Shown here piece after piece: positions 1 through 9,749 of a stretch of DNA of 64,000 bases (positions are counted from its first letter, which is position 1; each line of letters opens with the position of its first letter). Position numbers and translations under genes: made by a program. Under the pieces are notes generated by a model. That model made no database searches. It saw only the letters and a program-made list of their open reading frames with translations, and had not been told where the DNA came from. The stretch is from Saprospiraceae bacterium (GTDB lineage: Bacteria; Bacteroidota; Bacteroidia; Chitinophagales; Saprospiraceae): NCBI GenBank assembly GCA_022842725.1, contig JALHOZ010000019.1:1-64000 (forward strand), read 5' to 3'.

Positions 1-442
<442 letters not shown>

Positions 443-479
443 TTATATATTTTTAAATATTGTTTTTTAAAATAACATG

Positions 480-487
480 CAAAAGTA
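480..487 (-). promoter_or_regulatory. Possible -7 box of gyrA promoter
   Basis: On the minus strand this reads TACTTTTG, matching the Bacteroidota -7 consensus TAnnTTTG, 38 bases before the gyrA ATG. I see no good -33 TTG at the usual distance, so only half of the promoter is supported. Confidence 0.35.
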
Positions 488-548
488 AGAAAAAATAATG
501 AAAAGGCATAAATTAAGTCTTTAAATATTGCAAAAAAATTGAATATTT

Positions 549-2213
549 TTAAGAAATTTTAACCCTTCCAAAATTCATAATCCGCAGGAATAAGCTAAAT
601 AAAACAACGGCTACGCAACCTACAGCATTCAACCATAAATAACCGATATCTAAGGTAAAAAAGATACATAAAACAGCAGTCTGAGCGATCAGGGCGCCGT
701 AAAATACTTCATTAGCCTGTAATCTTTTGAAGTAAAAAGCAATAATAAAAATCCCGAGGATGACTCCATAAAAAATCGACCCTACAATATTTACCAGCTG
801 AATCAGGTTTTCATAAAGGTTTCCGAAAGAGGCGAAAAGTATCGCAAGAAGTCCCCAGGTAACCGTAAAAATTCTGGATAAAAATAAAAGTTTTTTATCA
901 TCTACATCCTGATTGATGTTTCTTTTATAAATATCAACAGCTGTGATGGTCGCCAATGCATTTAGTTCTGCTGAAGTGGACGACATTGCTGCAGCAAAAA
1001 TAACTGCAAGCAGCAGTCCGATTAAACCGGTAGGCAGATTCTCAAGGATAAAATGGATAAAAACATAGTCTTTGTCATTGGTTTCTTCTTCAGGAAGTGC
1101 TGATTTTATAAGAGCCTGACTTTTTATCTTTAATTCTTTTTCCTGATTCCACAACTTTTGAAGATGATCAGGATCTGATACATGATGGTTGACAAGTAGT
1201 TGTTTTTTTTCTGTTTGAATACTATCAAATGATTTGGTCAGGTTGGCCCATTCCGATTTTGATGAGGTATTTTCTATTTTGGTAACAGTTGTATTATTGT
1301 AAAAAACGGGAGCAGGATGAAACTGATAAAATACAAAAACAAGGACACCGGTCAATAAAATAAAAAACTGCATCGGAATTTTTAATATTCCGTTAAAAAC
1401 CAAACCTAACCGACTGTTTGTCATCGAACTACCCGAAAGATAGCGTTGTACCTGACTTTGATCTGTTCCAAAATATGAAAGAGACAGAAACAATCCACCC
1501 AATAAACCACTCCAGATGGTATAACGGTTGGACGGATCAAACGAAAAATTAACAACTTCAGTTTTTCCCGCTAAAGAAGCTATTTGCATGGCTTTAGAAA
1601 AATCGACTTCCGGATGGATATGGGTTAGTATGTAGTAAAAAACAAAAAACATGCCTCCCATGATCACAAACATTTGTTGTTTTTGAGTGACATTCACTGC
1701 CTGCGTTCCTCCGCTGACCGTATACAATATGACCAAACCTCCTATCAATATATTCAGGATGTTGAGGTCCCAACCAAGTAAAGTTGAAAGAATGATGGCA
1801 GGAGCATAAATCGTAATACCTGCAGCCAATCCTCTTTGTACCAGGAATAAAACAGCGGTCAGAGACCTGGTTTTCAGATCAAATCTTTTTTCAAGAAATT
1901 CATAGGCTGTATAGACCTTGAGCTTATGGTATAAAGGGATAAACGTCACGCTGATGATGACCATCGCCAGGGGTAAGCCAAAATAAATTTGTACAAATCC
2001 CAGACCGTCATAATAAGCCTGGCCGGGAGTCGACATAAAGGTAATGGCACTTGCCTGTGTAGCCATCACTCCAAGACCTATTGTCCACCACTGAGTATCA
2101 TCGTTTCCCTTAAAATAGGCATGGCTGGATTGTATATTTTTTGATTTCCAATAACCATACAATACTATAAATGCCAGGCTGGAACCTAATACTATCCAAT
2201 CAAGAATTCCCAT
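549..2213 (-). CDS. Sodium:solute symporter (SSS family)
   Basis: A 554-residue inner-membrane protein of the sodium:solute symporter family, which imports sugars, sialic acids or other small solutes with sodium. The family is shown by the N-terminal hydrophobic segment, 'WWTIGLGVMATQASAITFMS' near residue 42, 'GQAYYDGLGFVQIYFGLPLA' after it, many further hydrophobic segments, and 'AVIFAAAMSSTSAELNALAT' near residue 405, typical of the conserved sodium-site region. A hydrophilic insert of about 80 residues (roughly 300-385) rich in Lys and Glu sits between two membrane segments, longer than in many homologs. It lies 96 bases downstream of a secreted PIG-L deacetylase on the same strand. That pairing suggests uptake of a deacetylated sugar product, but the substrate is not readable from the sequence. 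Confidence 0.85.
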   Translation of the reverse strand: MGILDWIVLGSSLAFIVLYGYWKSKNIQSSHAYFKGNDDTQWWTIGLGVMATQASAITFMSTPGQAYYDGLGFVQIYFGLPLAMVIISVTFIPLYHKLKVYTAYEFLEKRFDLKTRSLTAVLFLVQRGLAAGITIYAPAIILSTLLGWDLNILNILIGGLVILYTVSGGTQAVNVTQKQQMFVIMGGMFFVFYYILTHIHPEVDFSKAMQIASLAGKTEVVNFSFDPSNRYTIWSGLLGGLFLSLSYFGTDQSQVQRYLSGSSMTNSRLGLVFNGILKIPMQFFILLTGVLVFVFYQFHPAPVFYNNTTVTKIENTSSKSEWANLTKSFDSIQTEKKQLLVNHHVSDPDHLQKLWNQEKELKIKSQALIKSALPEEETNDKDYVFIHFILENLPTGLIGLLLAVIFAAAMSSTSAELNALATITAVDIYKRNINQDVDDKKLLFLSRIFTVTWGLLAILFASFGNLYENLIQLVNIVGSIFYGVILGIFIIAFYFKRLQANEVFYGALIAQTAVLCIFFTLDIGYLWLNAVGCVAVVLFSLFLRIMNFGRVKIS

Positions 2214-2309
2214 TACAATGTCTTAAAGTAACCGGAAAACAAAATAAAACTAACAATATAAAATATATTCATAACAATGATGAATATATATATCAGGAGC
2301 CATGAAATT

Positions 2310-4835
2310 TTACGGCTTCCTGTCATGACTGATTGTATTTTGTGGTGTGATGATGTTGGCAAAAAGTCGGTACGCTCCGGGTACACCAGCCGGGAATTGT
2401 CTGAAAAAGCTCAAACCGGTATACACAAACTCGCCTTTTCCATATTGTGCAAAAATGAGTGAACCGGCATTAGGTGTTTCTCCCGGATCATTGCAGGAAA
2501 AAAGAGTTTCATACTTACTATCCCATTCTGATGCAAAATACAATCCTCTTTCCTGAACCCAACCTTCGAAATCTTTTTCCCCAATTTTATTGGGAAAGTT
2601 CAGGTAAGGATGTTCAGGCTTCAATATTGTCATTTCGGCAGATTCTACTGTGACACGGTCTCTTGAAATTTTAAAAGGGTAAGGGCCTATTTGCGGGGTC
2701 ACCAGACCATTGCTCGTATTGTATTGAACCACAATCTTTCCTCCGTTTTCTACGTAAGCGAGGATGTCTTTTTGTTTGAATTTAAGAGCTTCAATCGTAT
2801 TATAAGACCGGACTCCAAAAATGACACAAGGGTATTTTTGAAGGACATCAATTCGCAGGTCTGAATCTTTGAGTTTATCAACTTTATAACCCATTTTTAC
2901 AAGATAATCAGGAATGACATCACCTGCACCGTCCACATATGCAATCGTCAGAGGAGTGGTTTGAATGTCCAATCTGATAAAATCGGCTACTGCTTTTTGT
3001 TGCACCCACTGATGAACTATATGGTCGTATTTAATTTCTTCCAAGGCGTCCATATACACTTCGTCGTTTATCAAAACTTTTGGTGTTGCGCTCACCTCAG
3101 AACTTTTGTCCGGAGGAGTAACCTCAAATGTAAATTCCTGACTTTGACCTTTGCCCGTTATCGTAAATGGGATTGTTCTTGGTGATATTCTCCATCCCTT
3201 CGGCATGGGTAAAGCAAGAATTCCCGATGTAGAATCAGCAAAATTGGTGATATTAATGGTCACCGGTTGTTTTTCACTGTTTGAAAAAATATTTACTTTA
3301 TTGGAAAAGTTTACAGAGATTCTCGGTAGGATAGAAAAAGACCTGTATTCTTCACCGTTTTCAGGACTGTTGAATTTGTGTACTACATGTTTTGTAAAAG
3401 GTAACTTTGTGCCTTTAATATCCAGAGTATAAGTGATTTGTGCCGGATGTGGTGTTTCCGGTTTTCCTATCCATTCTGTTTTGTCGACCTGATACATACC
3501 CAAACTGCCTTCTGTCCTCAACCAGTATGGCGTGGTATAATCCGCTTTTTCAGGAATGGATACAGATAATTGATGGAATACCATTTGGTTGTCTTCAATG
3601 TTTATTTGGAAAACCGAATCAATATCAAAAAAATCTGATTGAATGCTATGTAAGGTCACGTCAATGGGCAATCTTTTTGTGATTTCAATGTCAATTTTTA
3701 CATTTTCTCCGGGTATGGCATCTTTTTTATTAGATTTTGCTTCTATGTACAAACCGGCACATGCTTCAATAATTTCAAGACATTCTTTACTTTTTAGATT
3801 TTTCCAGAAGGGATCTTCAGTTTTTTGTATTTGTGAATAAATCTCCAAAAGTGCCGGAACGGAAGCTTCAGGTTTGGTAAAATCGAAAGATTGGATCGTT
3901 TTTTCCACCATTTTTCCAACCATATCGCCTCCTTTTACTCTTGACCAGGTAGTATTGATTCCTTCAAACATATTTTGTTTATCTGAAGGCATGTCCCCTT
4001 TGAGTAACTCCAGATATTCCATTTGTGAACCTCTGGAACCGGTGGATCCAAACCCCTGACATTTGTGCTGACTTCTTGATTCTGCTGAAATTTCGTTATT
4101 CGACTTTCCGAGAAGAGGGTAGTAGACTCCCACATCAAATCCCATCAGCAGCGACTTGTCTGCTTTGTCAAATTTTTCCTGACTGCCATAAAACCACCAG
4201 GAAGTATTAAAAAATATCCTTTTGGCCTGCCATGTTTCTACCCATTGTAATTGTTCAGGATGGAACACAGGATCTCCTGATTTGTCAAATATTTCCAAAG
4301 CCAGGATGGCAGAAGCTGTATGATGTCCGTGCGTTTTTCCCGAGGTTCTGTGATCAAACCTGTTGATGATGATGTCTGGTTTACAAGAGCGGATGGCCCA
4401 TGCTACATCGGCCTTGATTTTGTCAGTGTCCCAGATCGAAATGGTTTCTTCTGCATTTTTTGAAAATCCAAAATCATTTGCACGACTGAACATTTGTTTC
4501 CCATTATCAATAGCACGTGCTTGCAATAATTCCTGCGTTCTCAGAACTCCTAAAAACTCATCAATTTCTTTACCAATCAGATTTTGACCGCCGTCACCTC
4601 TGGTTAGGGAGAGATAAGTAGTTTCTGCGTGTTTTTCGTTTGCCAGGTAAGAAATAAGCCTTGTATTTTCATCATCAGGGTGTGCAGCAACATAAAGCAC
4701 AGACGCCAGCATATTAAGTTTTTTTAACTTTTGGTAGATCTCACCGGAAGTTACAGCTGCGGGTTTTTGTCCTGAAAGTATTAGCGGGAGTAACAAAAAG
4801 AGGACTCCTGTTGTCAATAATGGTTTGATAATCAT
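2310..4835 (-). CDS. Secreted PIG-L family deacetylase, large form
   Basis: An 841-residue exported protein. Residues 1-22 look like a signal peptide ending near LSGQ. The PIG-L/LmbE zinc-deacetylase domain follows, with the motif AHPDDEN at residues 51-57 (H52, D54, D55 metal and catalytic residues), 'SLTRGDGGQN' and the distal metal-ligand region 'GKTHGHHTASA'. This family removes N-acetyl groups from GlcNAc-type sugars. The middle of the protein is beta-rich and carries no motif I recognise. The C-terminal part (about 640-835) has 'PDYLVKMGYKVDKL' and 'YVENGGKIVVQYNT', resembling a glutamine-amidotransferase-like (ThuA-like) fold seen in long Bacteroidota PIG-L proteins. The length is usual for this subgroup. 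It precedes the SSS symporter on the same strand. The substrate is unknown. Confidence 0.85.
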   Translation of the reverse strand: MIIKPLLTTGVLFLLLPLILSGQKPAAVTSGEIYQKLKKLNMLASVLYVAAHPDDENTRLISYLANEKHAETTYLSLTRGDGGQNLIGKEIDEFLGVLRTQELLQARAIDNGKQMFSRANDFGFSKNAEETISIWDTDKIKADVAWAIRSCKPDIIINRFDHRTSGKTHGHHTASAILALEIFDKSGDPVFHPEQLQWVETWQAKRIFFNTSWWFYGSQEKFDKADKSLLMGFDVGVYYPLLGKSNNEISAESRSQHKCQGFGSTGSRGSQMEYLELLKGDMPSDKQNMFEGINTTWSRVKGGDMVGKMVEKTIQSFDFTKPEASVPALLEIYSQIQKTEDPFWKNLKSKECLEIIEACAGLYIEAKSNKKDAIPGENVKIDIEITKRLPIDVTLHSIQSDFFDIDSVFQINIEDNQMVFHQLSVSIPEKADYTTPYWLRTEGSLGMYQVDKTEWIGKPETPHPAQITYTLDIKGTKLPFTKHVVHKFNSPENGEEYRSFSILPRISVNFSNKVNIFSNSEKQPVTINITNFADSTSGILALPMPKGWRISPRTIPFTITGKGQSQEFTFEVTPPDKSSEVSATPKVLINDEVYMDALEEIKYDHIVHQWVQQKAVADFIRLDIQTTPLTIAYVDGAGDVIPDYLVKMGYKVDKLKDSDLRIDVLQKYPCVIFGVRSYNTIEALKFKQKDILAYVENGGKIVVQYNTSNGLVTPQIGPYPFKISRDRVTVESAEMTILKPEHPYLNFPNKIGEKDFEGWVQERGLYFASEWDSKYETLFSCNDPGETPNAGSLIFAQYGKGEFVYTGLSFFRQFPAGVPGAYRLFANIITPQNTISHDRKP

Positions 4836-4844
4836 GGTAAGGAA

Positions 4845-5066
4845 TCAGGATTTTACTGTACCGGGAAGTTCAGGCATCGCACAATCGTCTTCAACTTTTT
4901 TGCCGCAAACGGTACATTCTCCTAATTGGTTTTTTAACATGGGATTGTTACTGGCACAGGTGCCCCGGAACTCTTTCCCGGTAAAAATCTGTCTGATATT
5001 GATCATAATAAATGCCATTCCGAAAAATGCAAATATGATTCCTAATACATATAAAAACTCTGTCAT
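4845..5066 (-). CDS. Small membrane protein with four-cysteine motif, NqrM-like (DUF539-like)
   Basis: A 73-residue protein with one N-terminal membrane helix (residues 4-24) and a soluble tail carrying Cys residues in 'GTCASNNPM' and 'GECTVCGKKVEDDC'. This arrangement, one helix then a GTC-ASN segment and three or four cysteines, resembles NqrM. NqrM helps insert iron into the sodium-pumping NADH:quinone reductase. Similar small proteins are common in Bacteroidota and often annotated only as membrane or secreted protein. No nqr genes are in this window. It sits 9 bases upstream of the PIG-L gene and probably shares its transcript. The coding call is good; the NqrM role is a family-level guess. 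Confidence 0.6.
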   Translation of the reverse strand: MTEFLYVLGIIFAFFGMAFIMINIRQIFTGKEFRGTCASNNPMLKNQLGECTVCGKKVEDDCAMPELPGTVKS

Positions 5067-5241
5067 GACGTAAAATTATGTTAATCAAACAATTTGAATC
5101 CGGAATGGTTGAGTTTATTAACAGATTATAAACCGTTCTTTATTTTATATACACTGGAGCATTATTAAAAATAAAACTAAACCTTTCATTTGATAATCAA
5201 TACTAAATATTTAATGAAAGAGAAAATCCGATCAAAAAAAA

Positions 5242-6252
5242 TTATCTGAAATTCAGATCTCTGGTAATAATTCCGTTTGAAATGGAGTCTCTGGTAGGAT
5301 TTGCAAAATTTATATTTTCCCTCAACAACCTGGTTCTAGATGAAAATAAACCCACACCATTTTTTATATTGGTATAAGTGGGAAACTCCCCACTTGACGT
5401 AATTCCGATATTAGCCTGTACAATACTAACATAGTTTTTGATTTCTTCGCCTCCTGAGATGATTTCGATAGATCCGGATTTAAGAAACCTGTTGATCAAC
5501 GGGTCAACAGTCAGACTGCTTTTTAGAAATTCATAAAATGCCCGTCCTCTCACGGCATATTGAATATTTAAATTAAAAGGTTGGTTGGCTGCAAAATTTT
5601 TAGCAATCGGCCACCTCAACGATTTATCTGAAGAAACACCATTTTTTTCTTCTGTATAATGAATAATGATGGCAATGTCGTGGGTAAAAGCAAATTTATC
5701 AGATCTGAAAGATATGTTCAGGTCTCTGTTATATTCAAAAGCAAGACTTCCGGAAGCTGAAGGAGAGGCAATATCTGATTCAAGTAATTTGCGCAAAACC
5801 CTGGTCGTCGAACTGGCTATTACAGAACCATCTTCTTTTTTTAAGGTGATCTCGTATCGTGAGGTATCTCCCAAAATACCACCTTGCAATTCATCATTAT
5901 GCAATTTATAAAGAATATTAGGAGATTGAACAAAAATACCTTCACTTCTCGGATATCCTTCAAGATTTCCATCAACTCTTTTCATAATATAAGAATCGTT
6001 TGTCCGAAGGTTTTTTAATTCTACCGTAATATCATCATAATATAAGTTGTTCGGGTCACTTGCCAGTATTTTTGGTTCGATATCTTCGTCCACAAATACT
6101 TTTTCAACTCTTACGTACACCGCAGTGTCGTTTTGAGATAATAGTCCGTAAATAACCGGAAGTTCTGTCTTTCCTTCCGTCAGGTCAAAATCATTAGAGC
6201 AGGAAAAAAACAAGAAGAAGGCCGCAGAAACAAATATAAATTTATATAACAT
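5242..6252 (-). CDS. DUF4249-like outer-membrane lipoprotein
   Basis: A 336-residue protein starting at the ATG at 6250-6252, chosen because it is followed at once by a lipoprotein signal: MLYKFIFVSAAFFLFFSCSN, with the lipobox cysteine at residue 18. A longer frame extends upstream but would put 28 extra residues before the signal. After the signal come 'LPVIYGLLSQNDTAVYVRVEKVF', beta-rich segments and near the end 'NGVGLFSSR', which is the pattern of DUF4249 proteins, lipoproteins of unknown role in Bacteroidota that often accompany TonB-dependent receptors. No SusC-type receptor is adjacent here, so this copy is an orphan. Function unknown. Confidence 0.7.
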   Translation of the reverse strand: MLYKFIFVSAAFFLFFSCSNDFDLTEGKTELPVIYGLLSQNDTAVYVRVEKVFVDEDIEPKILASDPNNLYYDDITVELKNLRTNDSYIMKRVDGNLEGYPRSEGIFVQSPNILYKLHNDELQGGILGDTSRYEITLKKEDGSVIASSTTRVLRKLLESDIASPSASGSLAFEYNRDLNISFRSDKFAFTHDIAIIIHYTEEKNGVSSDKSLRWPIAKNFAANQPFNLNIQYAVRGRAFYEFLKSSLTVDPLINRFLKSGSIEIISGGEEIKNYVSIVQANIGITSSGEFPTYTNIKNGVGLFSSRTRLLRENINFANPTRDSISNGIITRDLNFR

Positions 6253-6442
6253 ATGATATTTTCTTAAAAAGACCGCAAAATTAATCATTTTATGAAGAAT
6301 AACGACATCAAAAAGAAATAATTTAGATATTGTCACCTTTTGTCATTCTACCAAAGGATGATCCATTAAAAAATATACTCTTTTGTAAGGAGAAAATGAA
6401 TTATTCAGAGATGTATATGATAATCAATGCTTTATGTCCGGA

Positions 6443-7351
6443 TCAGTTGTTTTCATATCCGAAATGTTGCAACATTTTATCGTCATCTCTCCAGTTTTCT
6501 TTGATTTTTACATTCAGATCCAAAAAAACGTGGTTTTGAAAAAACTCTTCCAAAGCCGTTCTTGATGCAATACCCAGCTTTTTTATGCTTTCGCCTCTGT
6601 GTCCGATGATAATGGGTTTTTGTGACTTTCTGTCGACATAGATATCAGCATAAATCATCAACAAAGGAGCACCGTGTTTTTCTTCTTCCTTAAATCTGTG
6701 GACAACCACTTCACAAGAATATGGTACTTCCTGGCGGTATTGTTTTAAGATGTTTTCCCGGATGATTTCGGAAACAAAAAATCTTTCAGGTTTGTCTGAC
6801 AATTCATCTTTTGGGTAATAAGGTGGATGGACTGGCAGATAGGTTACGATATCTGATAACAGTTCATCGGTATTTGTTTTTTCTTTTGCCGATATAAAAT
6901 AAGTTTTGGTAAATGGAAAAAATGAAGATAATTGTTCGGCTTTTTCAGTCGCTTGCTCAGTTTTATCAATATCAATTTTATTAATAATCAATAAAACAGG
7001 GGTTTCAGCTTTAACAAACAAAGAAAAAATATTTTCTTCGCCGGTATAAACGTCAAAAATATCTGTTACAAACAGGATGACATCAGCATCTTCAAAAGCA
7101 GAATATGCATGTTTGTTCATGGAAGCCTGCATTTTATAACTGGGCGTTTCAATAATACCGGGAGTATCCGAAATAACCATCTGATAGTTTTCGTCACTTA
7201 ATAAGGCGTGGATTCTATGTCTAGTGGTTTGAGGTTTGGAAGTTACAATGGATAATTTTTCCCTGACTAGGGTATTAACCAAAGTGGATTTTCCAACGTT
7301 CGGATTACCGACAATGTTGACAAAACCTGCTTTATGTTGCATTTCAGACAT
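6443..7351 (-). CDS. era: GTPase Era, 16S rRNA maturation
   Basis: A 302-residue Era GTPase, needed for 30S subunit assembly, binding the 3' end of 16S rRNA. G1 is GNPNVGKST (residues 16-24), G2 is the 'KPQTTRHRI' switch, G3 is DTPG, G4 is NKID and G5 is 'ISAKE'. The C-terminal KH domain is shown by 'VDRKSQKPIIIGHRGESIKK' with the GxxG loop at 'GHRG'. Length and domain order are normal. An unknown gene starts upstream and ends 5 bases before this start, so the two are almost certainly cotranscribed. Confidence 0.97.
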   Translation of the reverse strand: MSEMQHKAGFVNIVGNPNVGKSTLVNTLVREKLSIVTSKPQTTRHRIHALLSDENYQMVISDTPGIIETPSYKMQASMNKHAYSAFEDADVILFVTDIFDVYTGEENIFSLFVKAETPVLLIINKIDIDKTEQATEKAEQLSSFFPFTKTYFISAKEKTNTDELLSDIVTYLPVHPPYYPKDELSDKPERFFVSEIIRENILKQYRQEVPYSCEVVVHRFKEEEKHGAPLLMIYADIYVDRKSQKPIIIGHRGESIKKLGIASRTALEEFFQNHVFLDLNVKIKENWRDDDKMLQHFGYENN

Positions 7352-7356
7352 GATGA

Positions 7357-7938
7357 TTATTTTAAAAATTTAGGATCAGAAAAAATAATATTTTCCATTT
7401 CTTCCTTTAAAAGATTAGGGTTTTTGCTTCTCCAGTTCATTTCATTCAGATTTTTATCAAAAAACATATAATGATGTAGCCTGTATTTGCGCATTTCTTT
7501 TTCAACATGTTCAAAGGTATTTACCAGACATATCCAGCCATCATGGTCTTTTACGTCTTCATACCATTCTTCATAATAAGAATCATCGTCCCCGTGATAG
7601 TTGAGTACATTATCACAAAACAATACGTAATGATAAATCTTTTTTTTCAACAGAAAATCAACCACATCTCTTTTAAAAAACATAATATCATTTTCAATAC
7701 AATCATTCCATTCACCGATGAGTTCAATGGCCGCAAAAGACTGCTCGTAGTCGACATACAATAATTTGATGTACAGGGTTTCAGAACCAAAATCATCCCA
7801 TTGCGGATGGATGTAATGGTTATAAATTTTATTGGTAAAAACAAATTCATCATACTGCCGCCCATAAAAAGGTGAAAATCGGTCTTCTTCAGCCGCATAA
7901 TAATCTCTCCAGCCATACCAAGGCTCAATGTCATGCAT
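7357..7938 (-). CDS. Conserved-looking hypothetical protein, aromatic and acidic, upstream of era
   Basis: A 193-residue protein I cannot assign. It has no signal peptide or membrane segment and is strikingly rich in Tyr, Phe, Trp, Asp and Glu, for example 'IEPWYGWRDYYAAEEDRF' at the start and 'DDDSYYEEWYEDVKDHDGW' in the middle. The fold looks mixed alpha/beta: 'ETLYIKLLYVDYEQSFAAIE' reads as a strand pair and 'EHVEKEMRKYRLHHYMFFD' as a helix plus strand. Its last codon lies 5 bases before era, so it is likely the first gene of an era operon. A TAnnTTTG-type box lies about 20 bases before the start (minus strand, 7958-7965). Confidence 0.75.
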   Translation of the reverse strand: MHDIEPWYGWRDYYAAEEDRFSPFYGRQYDEFVFTNKIYNHYIHPQWDDFGSETLYIKLLYVDYEQSFAAIELIGEWNDCIENDIMFFKRDVVDFLLKKKIYHYVLFCDNVLNYHGDDDSYYEEWYEDVKDHDGWICLVNTFEHVEKEMRKYRLHHYMFFDKNLNEMNWRSKNPNLLKEEMENIIFSDPKFLK

Positions 7939-8090
7939 TGTCTGTAAAATTTGAGTGCAAAAATAGTGCTTTTTTTCTAACCTGAGGTCGATTGCCGTGA
8001 TCTGACAATTCAGTTGTTCAGTTTTCTTTACATTTATAAGGATTTAAAAATGAAAAAGGCTGTCCGTTTGATGCTTTAAGGAGCTCAAAC

Positions 8091-8115
8091 GTTAAAATTT
8101 TATTAAAAATTTAAC
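8091..8115. repeat. AT-rich inverted repeat upstream of thioredoxin-like gene
   Basis: Arms GTTAAAATTT and AAATTTAAC pair with a single bulged base around a short AT spacer. It lies 17 bases before the -33 element of the promoter at 8132-8163. It may be an operator or only AT-rich sequence; I see no second copy in the window. Confidence 0.25.
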
Positions 8116-8131
8116 AAGAGCCCTGATTCAT

Positions 8132-8163
8132 TTTGGAGAAAGTCACATTTTATTGTATTTTTG
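8132..8163 (+). promoter_or_regulatory. Bacteroidota-type promoter of the thioredoxin-like gene
   Basis: TTTG at 8132-8135 and TATTTTTG (TAnnTTTG) at 8156-8163 are separated by 20 bases, the classical spacing of the Bacteroidota primary sigma factor promoter. The start codon follows at 8228, leaving a leader of about 55-60 bases. Confidence 0.6.
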
Positions 8164-8227
8164 TAGTTTGTAATCAAGGATTAAGCCTTTCAACCATACG
8201 TTTAGTCAAATTTTACGAACTGATACC

Positions 8228-8779
8228 ATGTTTTTTAGAGTAGCTATAATTTTTTTGTTTGTTTCCGGAGTTTATGCGAAAGCATCGGCCCAAAACAGAA
8301 TTAAATGGATTGCACCTTCAGCGGCTGCAACCAAACAAAACACGCCGGCGAAATATTATTTCCTTTATTTTTATTACAGTGATTGTAAATGGTGTAAACA
8401 TCTGGAGCAAACAACTTTTACGGATGATTATACCGCCCGTTTTATCAACCAGAAGTTTCATGCAGTTAAAATTGATGCTACCACTGAAGATAAAGTGGAA
8501 TTTAACCAAGAGACCTACAAAAGCGTCAGCGTAGGCAAATACGAGTTTAACGAATTGGCTGTAGAACTGTTAAACGGAAAAATGTCTTTCCCGGCAATTG
8601 TTATTCTTGACGAAAAGTTTAACCGTATCGGCGTTCATCAAAACTATTACAATGTCGACGATTTTCAAATGATTATGGCTTATTATGCGGGAGGACATTA
8701 CAAAACCACATTATTCCGTCATTATTCCAATAATTATTGCAAAGATTCCCATTTTTACAATTTAGTATCCGATAAATAA
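8228..8779 (+). CDS. Exported thioredoxin-fold protein (CKWC active site)
   Basis: A 183-residue protein with a signal peptide (residues 1-21, ending ASAQ) and a thioredoxin fold. The redox motif is C53-K-W-C56 in 'YYSDCKWCKHLEQTTF', followed by 'INQKFHAVKIDATTE' and the cis-proline region 'MSFPAIVILDE'. The CxWC form and 'HLEQTTFTDDYTARFIN' resemble the DUF255/thioredoxin_7 group, which acts as periplasmic disulfide reductases or chaperones; the partner is not known. A further Cys (CKDSH) near the C-terminus is unpaired. It ends 18 bases inside the convergent fmt gene, so the last six codons are read on both strands. Confidence 0.85.
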   Translation: MFFRVAIIFLFVSGVYAKASAQNRIKWIAPSAAATKQNTPAKYYFLYFYYSDCKWCKHLEQTTFTDDYTARFINQKFHAVKIDATTEDKVEFNQETYKSVSVGKYEFNELAVELLNGKMSFPAIVILDEKFNRIGVHQNYYNVDDFQMIMAYYAGGHYKTTLFRHYSNNYCKDSHFYNLVSDK

Positions 8780-9694
8780 GGTAGTTAGCTTATTTCCAGC
8801 GAGATATTCATTTGTTTTTAACGCTTTTCCGCCTTGCATCTTTAGTTCCGAAACAACTATAAAGCCACCTTGGGTTTTTATCTTCATCCACTTTTTGTGG
8901 TCAGTGATGATGGTGCCAGGAAGTTTAATATCTTCTTTATCAACTTCATGAGAAGCCGATAAAATTTTACACTCTTTTTGATTAATAATCGTCCAGGCTC
9001 CCGGAAAGGGATTCATTCCTCTGATAAAATTGTATACTTTTTCCACATCCTTGTCAAAATTGATTTCTGCGTCAGCGTGAAATATTTTAGGTGCATGGCT
9101 CGCGAGGTCCGCATTTTGTCTGATAAATGAATATTTACCGGATTGAATCAGTCTAAGCGCTTTAACCAGTGTTTTTGCACCAACATGTTGCATTCTTTCG
9201 TAAACAATTCCTGTTGTATCATTCGAAAGTACAGGAATCTTTTCCTGAAGCAATATGTCACCGGTATCGATGTCATGTTTTAATTTGAAGACTGTTACAC
9301 CTGTTTCGGTCTCTCCGTTGATGACAGCCCAATGTATTGGAGCAGCACCTCGGTATTTGGGCAACAAACTTCCGTGAAGATTGTAACTTCCTAAAGGGGG
9401 CATAGACCAGACTATTTCCGGTAACATTCTGAAGGCTACTACCACAAAAATATCGGCATTTAAGACAGCCAGATTTTGTATAAATGTTTCATTTTTAAGT
9501 TTTTCGGGTTGTAGTACCGGCAGATTTTTTTCAATAGCAAGCTTTTTAACTTCTGATTGTAAAAGTTGTTTGCCGCCCCTTCCTCCCATGTGATCCGGAG
9601 CTGTCACCACACCAACAACATTAAATCCTTCTGCAATCAAAACATTCAGAGAGGTTGCTGCAAATTCCGGTGTTCCGAAAAAAACTATTTTCAT
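8762..9694 (-). CDS. fmt: Methionyl-tRNA formyltransferase
   Basis: A 310-residue enzyme that formylates initiator Met-tRNA using 10-formyl-tetrahydrofolate. The N-terminus MKIVFFGTPEFAA, the hinge 'GGRGGKQLLQSEVKKLA', the folate/active-site motif 'HGSLLPKYRGAAPIHWAV' (catalytic Asn, His and Asp region) and 'GETETGVTVFKLKHDIDTGD' are all standard, followed by the C-terminal barrel domain with 'PFPGAWT'. Full length. It converges with the thioredoxin-like gene with an 18-base coding overlap. Confidence 0.96.
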   Translation of the reverse strand: MKIVFFGTPEFAATSLNVLIAEGFNVVGVVTAPDHMGGRGGKQLLQSEVKKLAIEKNLPVLQPEKLKNETFIQNLAVLNADIFVVVAFRMLPEIVWSMPPLGSYNLHGSLLPKYRGAAPIHWAVINGETETGVTVFKLKHDIDTGDILLQEKIPVLSNDTTGIVYERMQHVGAKTLVKALRLIQSGKYSFIRQNADLASHAPKIFHADAEINFDKDVEKVYNFIRGMNPFPGAWTIINQKECKILSASHEVDKEDIKLPGTIITDHKKWMKIKTQGGFIVVSELKMQGGKALKTNEYLAGNKLTTLFIGY

Positions 9695-9749
9695 ATAATT
9701 GTATATAACCTGAGAATATAGTGTGTACCAGTTTGTTGAACCGTAAAGG

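Noticed and set aside
8051-8080. Nine-codon ATG-to-TAA frame before the thioredoxin-like gene
   Set aside because: It lies upstream of the promoter at 8132-8163, so it would not be on that transcript, and it has no leader-peptide features.
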